This document shows positions 11,654 through 23,149 of a DNA stretch of 64,000 bases, one piece after another (position 1 is the first letter of the stretch; each line of letters starts with the position of its first letter). The translations under genes were made by a program, and so were the position numbers. The notes below the pieces were generated by a model that worked only from the letters and a program-made list of their open reading frames with translations, made no database searches and was not told the origin of the DNA. The DNA comes from Phallus indusiatus (Eukaryota; Basidiomycota; Agaricomycetes; Phallales; Phallaceae). The DNA lies in contig JAQFWX010000059.1 of NCBI GenBank assembly GCA_027605045.1, positions 1-64,000 of the forward strand. Direction: 5' to 3'.

Positions 11654-14600
11654 TTAACAGTGGATGAGATAATATTCGCCCACACTATACGTGGAGGACT
11701 CGCTTGAGCTTTGTTTCCTCGTCAGCTGAGGGTTCGCAGTAGAAACTGAAGCCGGCCTAGGAGCTGATTCTGCCGAATCTTGATGTCCGTTCAGTTTCGC
11801 GTGTAGCTGCTGCTGCTGCCCATCCTTATCATCATCGTCGTCGTCATCATCCTTACTGCAAAAACGAAGGGCGTCATTGAATAATGCCCTCGCAACGAGA
11901 GAAAGCTTTGGGGGAATTCATCATCTCTCTTACTTTGCCTTCATTCCTCTGATCATCTCCTCCATACCCCTAACTCTAGTTATTATTTCATCGTACTCAC
12001 TACGCATGGTAGTGTTTCCCGGTCGAGGTAAAGAGCCTTCGCTGACACTATACGCTGGCGCAGCCGAGATGTTATCAGCATGTGGCCATCTAGTTTGTCG
12101 ATGGAATGGTGCATGGAACGGCACATACTGCGGCTGAGCTGGAAGAGTTGGAGGAGGAGGCGGAGGTGGTGGCGGAGGTGGCGGCGGCGGTTGTAATACT
12201 GGGGGTGGAGGCGGAGGTGGTGGCGCAGGAATTACATGAGGGTGATGCCCCAAGTTCACTTCGGGTGGTTTCATCACACTATGCCCATGGCAGCACGCGT
12301 ATGTTGTCGGTGGTATAGGGTAGTGATGATACGGCATTGAAAATGAGGGTGTTGGTAACGTATAATCCCCACAATACGGGTGATGCGGCGGGAAGACGAT
12401 AGTCGATGTTGGAAGACTCATGTATGGATGGTATGAATGCAGCGGTGGAGCAGACGGAGGAATTGAATGAGAATGAGAATGCGAATGGGCCGTAAACGGC
12501 GGCGGAGGCGGGACGGTGATTGAAGCGTTATACGAAGGGCGTTCTCGTGAAAAGCCTCGCGACTGTTCACTAGGCTGACGGTCCGTTTGTTCGAGGTGTT
12601 CGCGCAGTTCGTTGCGATGCGTCTGAAGTATCTCAGCTAAACTACGTTTTAGTTCAGTTTTCAATTCTTCGACTGCACGCTCGATTCCTTCCTTGATCTC
12701 GCTTTTCACCATGTCCCCAATCTCACTTCTCAGGGCGCGCAGAACTGTCTCGGGAACCAACAAAGCACTGTTGTCCCAAGGTGCCGCTACAATCGGCTGG
12801 GCTGGTGGTGGCGGTGGAGGTGGTGCTGAAACGACCGGATGGTGACCTGGACTAATCATTGGTCGCTTCGTTGAGGTAGATGAGAATGAAGTTTCATGCG
12901 AAACTGGAGCTGGGACCTGTTGAGCCTGATGATAACCCGGAGGTACTTTGGATGATTTCGAAACCTTCGAGGCAAGAGATAAAATGCTCGCGACAGGTGC
13001 TGCTGGTCGCTTGAGTTGTGTGGGGCTAGGCGTGAACCGCTTTTTCTTCTTCCCGGACAACGTGGTCTTGTTTGGAGGAAATAAAGGCGATTCGGATGAT
13101 GAAAAGGGTATCTTCTTCGGAAGGGTATCATTCGAGATCTTCTTACTACGTCTGCTGGTCCTGCTTGGAGGTACCACTTCTGGACTTTTCCTGGGTCGTG
13201 ATTGACCAGAAGACATGATAGGCGGCGTCTCTGTTTTCATCTTCGAGACAGGATGCAATTGACTTCGTTCAGTTGAATCCGTCTCATTAGAACCAATATT
13301 GTATTGGTGAACTGCGGCACTGCCAAGCGGCGGAGACAGACGTGCCTCAGAGGCTGAGGCTGAGCCGTATCCGGTTCTAAGGATGTTTTCCAATCCTCCA
13401 ACATGTCCCTGTACGCTGCTTGACGACGACACAGAGGTCTCCTCAATCACTATGATTTCCCCTGGGCGCCGCCGTCGAGTACGCTTCGTGTTTCTGTTCT
13501 GCGGCTCTGTTGCTTCTCCAGGCAGCAAAAGTGGCGACAGCAACATGGATGGCTTTTGCATATCGCTCGTGTCATCGATTACGGGGCCAGCAGGCGAGGG
13601 AGGCGGCTGTGGAATGGAGATGGCTGCTGGAGGGGTCGAAGGAGGAATGGTTGGTCCTCGTGATACTATCGAGTCCGATGAATAAACCGAGTTATCAGCT
13701 CCCTTGGGTGATGTTGAAGACCCGTTATGAATGGGAATGATCACTCCTAAAGGGAGATTAAGACCTAGCCCGAGACTATAGACATGCTTAAGAAGATATT
13801 TTTTGCGCGAGTTCTTCGTATCGGCATACCTGTGTGGTGTCTCGTTTGCTGTCTCGGCTTCGTTGACCGGAGATGTAGCTCTGGGTGGCATCGGTGATGC
13901 AGATGATGTTGGAGCAGGTGCAAATACCGGAACAGAGACAGAGTGTTGTGGCGGGGGTATTACGGCTGGAGCCTACAGGAAAGAAAACGATGAACGAGCT
14001 CTTTTCTTGGGAAACCGTATGACTTACAGCCAAACTTGAAAAAATACTGGTCGGACGATTAACAGGGAAATTTCTGATAGGAACAGGTGAATTAAAAGCC
14101 GGTCGTACGGCTGGCGACGACGAAGGCCCCTCTTCAAGTCCGTTTAGATGTATTCCAAGTGCAGAGGGAGCATTTGGATCAGCTGGAGGTCCCAAGTCGA
14201 GAGATAAACCTTCTACCGGGTCGTCAACGGGGGATGGAATCGGTTTGATGGGTTGTACGGGTTTCACTGTAAACGGACTGGTCGTATGAGTTGTTACATT
14301 CGATCTAGGTCCAGCAAGAGCCGGCGGTGGTAAGACTGCCGCGCTAGGGATCCGGTCGGGTATTTCTTTGGGCCATTCAAGATGACCTATCATACGGGGT
14401 GTGTGGAGGGGGACGGCAAGAGGAACAGAATTATATTGTGCCGCTGTTCTTCTCATATAATCTTCGTCGTGAGGGTCACCGTTGGTAAATAATCGATACT
14501 TTCTCGGTTTGTAGTTTAGAATGTTGGGAGGTGGCTCTTTTATGCGGGGTATCTCGGTATCTAAAGCACGCATGAAATCTCTATGGAATTTCTGGGGACT

Positions 14601-15081
14601 GGGAAGTCTGTTGTGTGTTGGTCGACCTATGATTTTGCTTGGCGTTTTGGGAGAATGCATATTCCGAACTACGAATTTGAAAATGTGGTCGCTGGCTGAT
14701 GTTGATGTAAGGACAGCGCGGAGGTCGTGATCACTATTTACTATGATTTCATTTCTTTATATCAGTGTTAGCATTATTTCCGACAATAACAGCAGAGCCA
14801 TTATCCTCACCCATCACTGTTAAATCCCATACGTGAATAAAAGGAATCAACGTATAAAGTTATATCAAAAGGACGTACTTTAGGGTATATATGATCTGGA
14901 TTGACTCAGAACTAATGTCGAACAGCTTCTCAACCTTCTTCAGCAAGTGCCGCCACACGGGTAGAGCATTATACGTAATTTTGCGGGCGATGGGGTTAAC
15001 CGGATCATCTGTCGTAAATTTGAGTTGAATTGCATGATCAGGCTGTTCGTTTTGCTGCTCATTGAGGTCAGAAGCGAGCAT
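11654..15081 (-). CDS. PB1-domain, coiled-coil, polyproline protein A
   Basis: Large protein of 1,058 residues with an N-terminal PB1 interaction domain (about residues 17-100). First strand is IQLKF with the basic Lys; the acidic OPCA loop is N-D-G-N-E-I-I-V-N-S-D-H-D-L. Then follow long Ser/Pro-rich disordered sequence, a coiled coil (about 716-773, around SEIKEGIERAVEELKTELKR), polyproline runs (about 891-921) and an acidic Asp8/Gln4 tail ending GEYYLIHC. Exons: 15081-14879, 14816-14811 (6 nt), 14754-14028, 13972-11934, 11855-11654; the sum is an exact multiple of three. Start taken at the ATG of MLASDLNEQQ, the only in-frame Met upstream of PB1. Same domain order as the divergent neighbour at 16.7 kb, so a paralogue. 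Function unknown; PB1 domains usually mediate head-to-tail protein assembly. Confidence 0.82.
14811..14816 (-). other. 6-nt micro-exon TGATGG in PB1 protein A
   Basis: TGATGG lies between acceptor TTTAACAG (intron 14817-14878, 62 nt) and donor GTGAGG (intron 14755-14810, 56 nt). With two bases left from exon 1 and one base from exon 3, it gives N-D-G of the PB1 acidic loop. Without it the loop loses the D-G that both paralogues share. Confidence 0.85.
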
Positions 15082-16668
15082 GGCTTCTGTGGCGGCGGCG
15101 TCCACCAACAGAGCTGTGGGAGTTAATAGTGTAGAGAGAACTGTGGGTGCTTGCTTTCGAGGTGAGTGTAACAGGGCTGTCTTATCACATAAATATCGAC
15201 ACCCTTTATAAGGAGACACGCTCCCACCTCGTGTAGCCTGGGAAGTCCGGATTGTAGGGTAGCGCCGACTTATTGGGAACTTGGCGCATGAAGAAGGGGC
15301 GTTGTGCGAAGTACCAAATTGAAAGGCCCCATTGGTCTTTCTATTTTAGAATACGGATCCCTGCGCGGTGTCATAAGGGATTTCAGGTCGTTCTTAGGCA
15401 TAAAAGGGTATCAATGGCTCACTTCGCCGAGTCCTTATTCTTTGTTCGTTAGTCGTAATTCGTGTCTAGACCCCGCAAGTTTGTGCTGCATCAGTTTGAA
15501 TACTAAATTGAGTCAAATATCGTATGGAGACAGTTTGGCGTTGCAGTTGTTCAATCTTCTTCCTGCCGAAAGGTGTTCCGAATGGCCTCGCTGCCTTCTT
15601 TTGGTTCAAGTTGGTTCCGCCTTTGACTTAATCATGAGTGTTGTTGTTCGACCTATTTATGTAGCCGTTCGCTTAGACTACACTGATATGTATTAGGGCA
15701 GCGGGGAGGGAAGTATCGTAATCTAACCGTTTTAATCGGGATCTGTTTGAAGAAAATTGGATTCATTAAGAGAATAAGCTGTGTACCGTTGTACGTAAAT
15801 TAATTTTAGAGCAGAGTCTCGATGCTCCCATACTTTTGTGAACACGAGACGAATAATTTACGTTTCCGAAGATAATGAACCAGAATGAACCATGTTCGTC
15901 GTCGTTTGGATTCTTCCAGATTATCTTATCTCATCGTTAGTTATCACAGTAAGATTGGAACTTCAACGAGTGATATCTCTTGGAATAAAGAGTCGATGAG
16001 GCCTCATATCAGTTGCTCGCCTATGTAGGTAGTAGTCACGAATGAGTGACTGCCATGTGAAAAGTTGGTGGGATTACGCTTGCCTGTATATGGGTGACTC
16101 CCTTTGGTGCGGCCTGGATAGTCGGATTTCACGGCGAGCTGTGACTGGAGCTCTCTGCACAGCGTTAACCTTTCATATCGATGATTCAGTTTTCCGATTT
16201 GATTCTATTGGCCATTGCTGGTTGTGAACGAACGCGTCACCAGTCTCCGATAATGTCCAGACTACTCGTGTAGATGGCAGTCGGCGGAGGCCCTTCCAAG
16301 AATATGGAAAAAAATTGCTCTACAAACGCGAAATGTTATTAATTATTGTAGTCAGTCGACAGCGTGTCCTAATTGGTATACTTACTTTACTGTATGGTCA
16401 ATGACTCAATTTGCAAATTTGCAAATTTGTTGGCTCCGTGACTTTGGCAACCCTGTGCGCATCATTACATAAGACTAATTAATTACGTAATCCTGACAAC
16501 AGTGCGCTCATTAAAAAGGGTCCCCACTTCTCGGTCAGTTGGTCTGGCAAAGCCACGCACACCCATATTCATCGTCGTTTTTTTCTTTTTCCATCGTCGT
16601 TTCACTGTCTCCACCATCGTTTTAGTTTAGTTTTAGTCTTAGTTTGTGTCATTCGACCTGTCTAGCAC
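15082..16668. promoter_or_regulatory. Shared divergent promoter region of the two PB1 genes
   Basis: About 1.6 kb between the start codons of two head-to-head paralogues, with no supported gene in it. A 130-codon plus-strand ORF at 15,304-15,696 begins with GTG and has no recognisable motif. At 16,409-16,429 the octamer ATTTGCAA is repeated in tandem about 2.6 times. The region just before the plus-strand ATG is rich in TTTAG/TTAG and pyrimidine runs. The two genes may share regulation; the sequence shows only the arrangement. Confidence 0.45.
16409..16429. repeat. Tandem octamer ATTTGCAA
   Basis: Two full copies and a partial copy of ATTTGCAA. Overlapping copies form the palindrome TTTGCAAA. 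It lies about 240 bp upstream of the plus-strand PB1 gene. Confidence 0.6.
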
Positions 16669-19600
16669 ATGTCTGTGCGATACGTCTACAAACTCGTTCT
16701 ACCTGGTGGCGAAGGTCGTCGTGTTAGCCTCGATGCTGAGCCCACATGGGATGTGCTTGCTTCTCGTGTACACGAGCTTTTTTCTATTCCTGTGAATGAC
16801 GTTGGGTTGGTTTACATAGATGAGTATGTGTTTAATTACTTCCTTCTCATGTGAGTCTACATGCTAAAGTACCGATCTTCCACTTGCGTCCTTCGTCCTT
16901 GTTTTGCGTACGTAGTGATGGGTAAGTCATTCCACATCCTCAGCTTTACTGCGCGCTCATGCTAATGTTATTTTCTTAGAGATGAAATTACAATAAGCTC
17001 TGAATTCGAGCTTCAAGATTATCATGAGTTCCTTAACCGCCGGTCATCGCACGCGCCCACTCCTTTGCCAAGGAAATTCATCGTTCGCAACTTGGCGGTC
17101 TCTGGTGCACGCCGTCCCGCCTCTGATTCATCCAGCTTTAGTTTCGTCAAACATTCCCCTGTTGAACGTAACTCTTCTGTATCCCCCAATGGATTGCCCA
17201 AGCCTCGTTCTTTGTCATCCCCGCAGCCATCCCATGAGCGCGGCAGGTCTCCTTCTCCTGTTCTCCTTTCCGAAAGTCGAATCATCGCTCAAGAAGAGTC
17301 CGGCGACTTGGTATCTTTCGTTGACGGCCCGAATGAAGCTGGGACCCCGAGTGACAACGGGTCCGAGATCGAGGCGCATAGTTTCTTGGTAAACCCTCCA
17401 CCGCGTCTCAGATCTCTATCCACCCAAAGGTCTCGATCGCTTTCTCCTTCTTTTATCAGAATGGCACGGTCCCCTCCTTCTGAGGCTCCGGATTACGAGT
17501 TCTTTAGACGTACACCCGTTCTACCAGAAATACCTCGAGATTATCCTCCAACCCCACCTCTGCACCATAGTCACCCCGCCTCTCGTTCCCCTTCTCCTTA
17601 TTATCCTCTTCGTCGATCTCGGCCCACTTCTCCGCCCATCATTATGGGAGGGATTAGAGGTCCAATTGCGACGGCGAGTAGCCCGGTACAATACATAACA
17701 ACTGAAGACATTATGAGATTTATTAATGACCGTCCAATCGACAACCTTTCACAAAGGTCGTTAAGCAGTCCGGCGGTACCTGTTTCATCAGGACCAGCAT
17801 CCGCAGTCGATGCTGACCGCGTTCGTTCAAGAGAAACTTCTGTGGGTAGTTCTGGATCGCAGCGTGTGGTGTTTTCCGTTTGTGCGCATTCGCCCCCACC
17901 ACATGTGCAAAGTTCAAGGCCTCCCAGTGTCATTTATGTACAGAGGCCTCCATCACGAGCGAATACTGAGGACATTGGGCATGCTCCTCCTTCCACATAT
18001 GAAGACCCGCTGCCTCCTGCACAGCCGGTGCCGTCTCCTCCAGAACATGAAAAGGCGCTATTACAGAAATATTTGTATGTTTTTCTTTTATAAGAAGAAC
18101 AAGTACCTTGTGGGACTAATTGGCTTCATAGCAGGTCTCTTTGCGAGGCTTCAAGGTCTCCTTCTCCTCGGTTCTCAAGATCGCGCTCTCCGCGACGGAG
18201 AGATACCCCTCTCTCGAATGTGTTCGTTTTCTTTCTTTCTTTCTCGTTTTCTTAATTCACGAACTCACACACATTCAGTAGTTCGCCTCCACCTGTGTCT
18301 TTTTATAGCCTTCGATCTGTTGCAAATGCCGCAGATCCTCCGGCGACTGTTTCGAGGGTTTCCTCCGTCGCCGGATCTCCATTACGTTGCGGGGGAATCT
18401 CACGTAGTAGGGGTAGGGCATCGTCTCCGTATGTAGCTTCTTTTTATCTAAAAGAGTCACGAGCGATACTGAACACGATTACCTGTAGCGATGATTATGC
18501 TTATTCAAAAGTCGTATCGAGAGAGCATTCAGTTGGCTCCCCTCATTATCCTACTCCTTTCATCGTCTATCCTGCACCAAGATCGCCCGTTTCAGCTTTG
18601 AGAGAGCATTCAGTTGACGAGGATTATCGTCCTGCTTCTATCGTCATCCGTCCGTCACCACCATCAGGATCGTCTGTTTCAGCTTTGACAACGCCAGCAC
18701 CTTTCATTGCCCCACCTTCGCCAATTTTTATGTCAGACCATCGTCAGAGTCCGATCGTGCTAAGATCAAGATCACCATCTGTTGCGCCTTTAGTTAATCG
18801 CCAACCAAGTCCAGTTCCTAGTGTACCTTCAGTATCCTCGGCATCACGAGCGTCATCTGTGTCAGGACGTGTTCGACCACAGGTCCTCACTGCCGGCCGT
18901 TCGAGATCGTCGTCGCGAGACCCGTGGCCTAGTCGAGATCAGCCACCCCGCCCTGTACATGCGTTTGAAAGAATACATATGATGGCTCGTAATCATTTGG
19001 TTAAAACAACGCTGGAGCAGTTGCGCGACGTTTCTCAAGGTGTAATAACCAGCCTGGGACGAGAAATGGAAACGCTGAAGGAGGAAATGACGCAGTCTAT
19101 TCAACAGAGATTCGTAGAGCTCCGACAAGAGACGTTACAAGGGGCTCAGTCGTCTTTGGATCGCGTTAGGAACGAAATGGATATTGTTAAAGTGGAGGCT
19201 CGCGAGCTTATGGAGGTGAAGGAGAAGTTGCGAGATGAGGTTTCTCAGCTCGTTCATGAGATGCGTAGTCTTCGATGGGATATTGATCTGGCGAAGGAGG
19301 ATCTTAGACGTATTTCGAGTCAGGTTACCGAGGAAAGAGAGGGTATGGAGGTGCAAATGCGAGATATGATATCGCAGTTGCAAAGAGAGAGAGCGCTGAG
19401 GGATAGCGAGAGGAAAGCCGAAGAGGAGGAGAAGGCGAAAGAGAAACAAGCGTCGACGACTCGCGAGCCGGTTTATAATCCTTATTATATTTCTGTCCCA
19501 CTGGAACCTCAAGCTGAAGAGGATGAAGAGTCGGAGGAGGAAGAAGAACGAACACCCAGACATTCATCGTCGTATAATCCTTCGTACGTCCCGCTTCCAG

Positions 19601-22080
19601 CGAAGAAAGAGTCGCCAAACGTGAAGATTGAAGAAGAAGAGGAGGAGGAGGAGGAAGAAGAGGAAGAGGAAAAGGTACACACGCGCGATGAATCTCCAAG
19701 TCGACTTATGCATGCTCAAATCCCGCCTGTTGGATTTTGGGGACCGCCGCCGCCGCCACAACCGTATGCTCATAGAAGAATGACGTGGGCCGGTCATTTC
19801 CATGCTGGTCCTGTCGCGCCTCTTCCTCCCCCAATTACGCCGCTTCCACCACCACCGCCACCGCCACCGCCACCACCTCGTCCGACTTCTGAGATATATT
19901 CCGATGCTCCTGCCAATGTCAATGAAAGGCGTCTCTCTAGACATTTACCCCACCCTAGACATTTACCTCGCCCTCCAACACAGGAAGATGCGAATGGAAA
20001 TTCTGATCTAGAAGGGAATAATGCAAATGTCAGCAGCAGCGATCACGCGTTCAGATCACCTTTTGTGCCCTCCTATTTGAGTCGTGCTAATACGGTTGGC
20101 GGCGGGAGGTCGTCACGATGGGGTAGAGGGGACGACACACTTGGATGGGGAAGCTTTGGTGTTCCTAGTAGATATCGTTCACATCATCATCTACAACGTG
20201 CAGTACGTTCGGATGTTGAAGGTGAACGCAACACCGCCGATGGAAATGAAGAAAGTCGCGAATTAGACCGTGCACGACGTGGGTTTGTTCCTGCGGGACC
20301 GTTGCCAGTACATCCTGTACCGTTCCAGGGTCCTTTTGGATTACGAAGAATGAGCAGCGTGCCTAGTCGATTGAATGGCTCGTCAACGAGATTTGGACAC
20401 CACCACCACTCCCATCATCAACACCCTCATCAACATCATCAGCAGCCTTGGGGACGTCCTTTTAGTCATGTTGATTCTATTGCGGAGAATGATATTCTGC
20501 CACACTCTCATGCTGCGCCTTTTGTACCTCGTGCGGCTCCTGCGCCCGTTCCAGCACCAGCAGCACCCGCACCAGTACAAGTACCGGTACCTGGAGCTTC
20601 GTCTACTGGAGGTGATTTGTCTTCACAACCCTCGACCGAGAGAATGTCCACAAGTAGCACGCGTATTGAGCGAGTCGAAGTTGAAGAAGCAAGGAGAGTC
20701 TACAAATCTAAGAAAGCTGCATGGAAGAGGTGAGTGTACTATCCTTTTCCTGGTTATATCTCTTCTAACCCTGTTTTTCTATCAGACAGCGCGATGAAGC
20801 CAGAAAGGCTTTTATGACACAAACGCCAGGGCAACAGCAGCCAGATCCTTCTTCTAATTCTAATTCTAATTCGGGCACGCAACAACAACAACCTCAGCTT
20901 GGTCGGGTTAGACCCTTTGATGCCATGACTATCCCTGCTGAACTGCCCTCCAACAACACTAACAATGCTGTCGTTCCGACAATGCCCGGTGCCTTGCCTG
21001 AACGCGAACTGCCAGTACCCCGTCAAAGTCAAAGTCGAACTACCCTGCCTCCACCGCCTCCTCCACCCCCTGGTGGTGTATCGCATTATCATCGTCAGCC
21101 TGTAGGCCCGTTGTTGTCGGGTGTTAGATCTGGATATCCTGCTATGCCTGGGTCGTTGCCTGCTCTGCCTTCACCCGAAGCATCGCCTCAGCCGGATGTG
21201 CGACAACAACAACAGCAACAACAGCAAAGGTCTGAGTCAAGGCCGAATAGATGGTCTGTTCGGTTTGCGCCACCTATCGGACCTGGGCGTTCTCGTTCTC
21301 CATCTCCAGAGCATCGTGTTCGACCTCGGGATGTTCCATCTCCTTTTCCACAACCCGCCGCAGAATCCACGGATGAGGAACCGTATGTGTTTATATATTT
21401 TAATTTCTTAATTTCTTATCTTAAAATGGTTATCATTTTTTAGTAGACCTCCTTTTCGACCTATAAATGTAAATGCTGAATCAAGCGACGACGAAGGACG
21501 GGAAAATTTGTATGTGTTTTTATTGTTTAGCTATTATTGTGTACTTATTTGATGCGCAGACCCGCGTCACTTCCTCCGCTCGTCCAGCCTGCAGAGTCAT
21601 TTCCGTTTGGCTTCTATGTCCAAACAGAAAGACAGCTCAAGAACTATATTTTGAACAAGTTGTTTACTGTACGCGCTTCCATTTTTTTTTCTAGGAGTAA
21701 TCTAACACGAAATACAGATGGGCTTTAGATCTCTGACAGGTGGACCTTTTGAATCTATCGTTGAGAAGGAAGTCCGAGATGAGGCGGCTCGTGTGAACGG
21801 GAACCTGCAAAGCGCGGATGTTGTCGCTATTGTAGGACGTCTTGTCGAACGGTTGCTGACGAACCCCAATCTTCTGAATGGAACGAACGCGAACGCGAAT
21901 AGTTCTTCTAACTCGAGAAGCACGAATAATCCTTCTTCTTCTCCTCGCGTGGTTGCAGCATTGGCTGTCGCTGGTGCTGCGGATGCCAATAGTAGTTCTA
22001 CTTCTGGCGTTGGCAATGGAGCTGTGCCTGCTTCTAATGCCGGATCTATCCCGGGACAATGGAATGGACGTGTCCTCTAA
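16669..22080 (+). CDS. PB1-domain, coiled-coil, polyproline protein B
   Basis: About 1,642 residues. N-terminal PB1 domain (about 4-75): YKLVLPGGEGRRVSL with the basic Lys, then OPCA loop D-D-D-G-D-E-I-T-I-S-S-E-F-E-L. Next come an SR/SP-rich disordered part, a long coiled coil (about 690-840, e.g. REMETLKEEMTQSIQQRF), a Glu run (about 895-912), polyproline (about 936-983), His- and Gln-rich stretches, and a predicted ordered C-terminal block around TERQLKNYILNKLFT and VAIVGRLVERLLTNP. Exons: 16669-16823, 16916-16921 (6 nt), 16980-18074, 18135-18221, 18279-20729, 20786-21382, 21444-21509, 21560-21668, 21718-22080; total divisible by three. Exon 4 must use donor GTTCGT at 18,222 and not GTGTTC at 18,220 to stay in frame; GTTCGT is also used in the kinase gene at 61.3 kb. 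Function unknown; a scaffold that assembles through PB1 is my inference. Confidence 0.82.
16916..16921 (+). other. 6-nt micro-exon TGATGG in PB1 protein B
   Basis: TGATGG lies between acceptor GCGTACGTAG (intron 16824-16915, 92 nt) and donor GTAAGT (intron 16922-16979, 58 nt, with GCTAAT as a likely branch site). It supplies D-D-G in the PB1 OPCA loop. Sequence, length and phase are identical to the micro-exon of the divergent paralogue. Confidence 0.87.
18135..18221 (+). other. Small RS-rich exon of PB1 protein B
   Basis: An 87-nt exon encoding CEASRSPSPRFSRSRSPRRR, an SR-type stretch. It sits between acceptor CATAGCAG and donor GTTCGT. The exon length is a multiple of three, so skipping it would keep the frame and remove only the RS stretch: a natural candidate for alternative splicing. 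Confidence 0.6.
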
Positions 22081-23149
22081 ATCAATTCTGATATACTCTT
22101 TTCTTTTTCTCTCCCTGCTCTTTGTGTATGACTAAACTAACGCGCGAGAAATGAAAATGAAAATGGAAAAAGGGGATGGAAAAAATAATTTTTGTAGTAA
22201 GATTTGTATGCTGTTTTAGTTTTAGTTGTCTTGTTTCGACTGTATGTTTTATTTATCGCCGAACAATGAAAAAAAATCTGTGTTTATGAATGAATGAATG
22301 GATGAATGGGGGATCAATCGGATCGTGCTGCTCCTGCATTGCAGGCTCTGTCCCCTGACGACGACGATTGCCCCGTTAAATGATGACGTTACCCCGACGA
22401 TTCCACAAACAATTTCCAGTTCAGAGTCATACCCGAATTCGCATCTACAACGTGTATCACTGAAAAAAAAAAAAAAACCCCCCTCAACCGTACGATAATA
22501 ATATCCACGTTTTGACCTTAAACTGCGCATATATTGTACTAAAAATGGAATATGACCAGGCTCGGTGAGCATGTGCTTCCTGCCCTTGTCATTAATGAAA
22601 AATGAAAAACATCTGAGCTCAGCTGGGCTGTGGGCTGGGACTTGTGTTAAGTGTATTAGGGTTAGGGCACATGCCGTTGGCGGAACGCGCAATTAGTACA
22701 CACGCGCATTGGCAGCGGAACGACACGAGGTAAGCTCACGGACGGGCGAATGGAATGAAACAACCATCGTCTCTCATTGGCTCTCTCTCTACTTTCGCAC
22801 GCTTTTCTCTGACTCGTCTCAAAGGCTCGAGGGCGTATTTTGGGCGTCGTCTCTCTCTCTCTCCAAACCATTGCCATTACCAGCACCATTGTCATCCTTC
22901 GCTCAGTTTCTGCGCAAATTACTCAATATCATTTAAATATATATACCTCAGCAATCACCTTCCTGCATATCTGTGCTCGTTGCTTTTTTTCTCCCGCATC
23001 TCTGTGTGAGTGTTTTGGTTATCATTTTGATTCCCTTGCTGTGCTAACATCCCCCACCGTATCAGTCTTTTCTTTCTAGTTTCTCTCAGAATAATACTAC
23101 CGTCTAATCTCTTCTCGTTACTCGTATTTCAAGAAATTATAATACTCTC
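22081..23149. other. Intergenic; 3' flank of PB1 gene B and leader of the Ser/Asn-rich gene
   Basis: No supported gene. Contains a short ATGA-type repeat (about 22,284-22,309), a poly-A run near 22,463, and an AT-rich TATATATA stretch at about 22,938-22,947. A long CT-rich stretch follows before the ATG at 23,150, as often seen in highly transcribed fungal leaders. Confidence 0.5.

Noticed and set aside
15304..15696. 130-codon plus-strand ORF between the PB1 genes
   Set aside because: Starts with GTG, has no motif or splice-linked continuation, and lies in the divergent promoter region.
18220..18279. Frame conflict after the RS-rich exon of PB1 protein B
   Set aside because: Using donor GTTCGT two bases downstream makes the exon 87 nt and closes the frame; the same donor sequence is used in the kinase gene.
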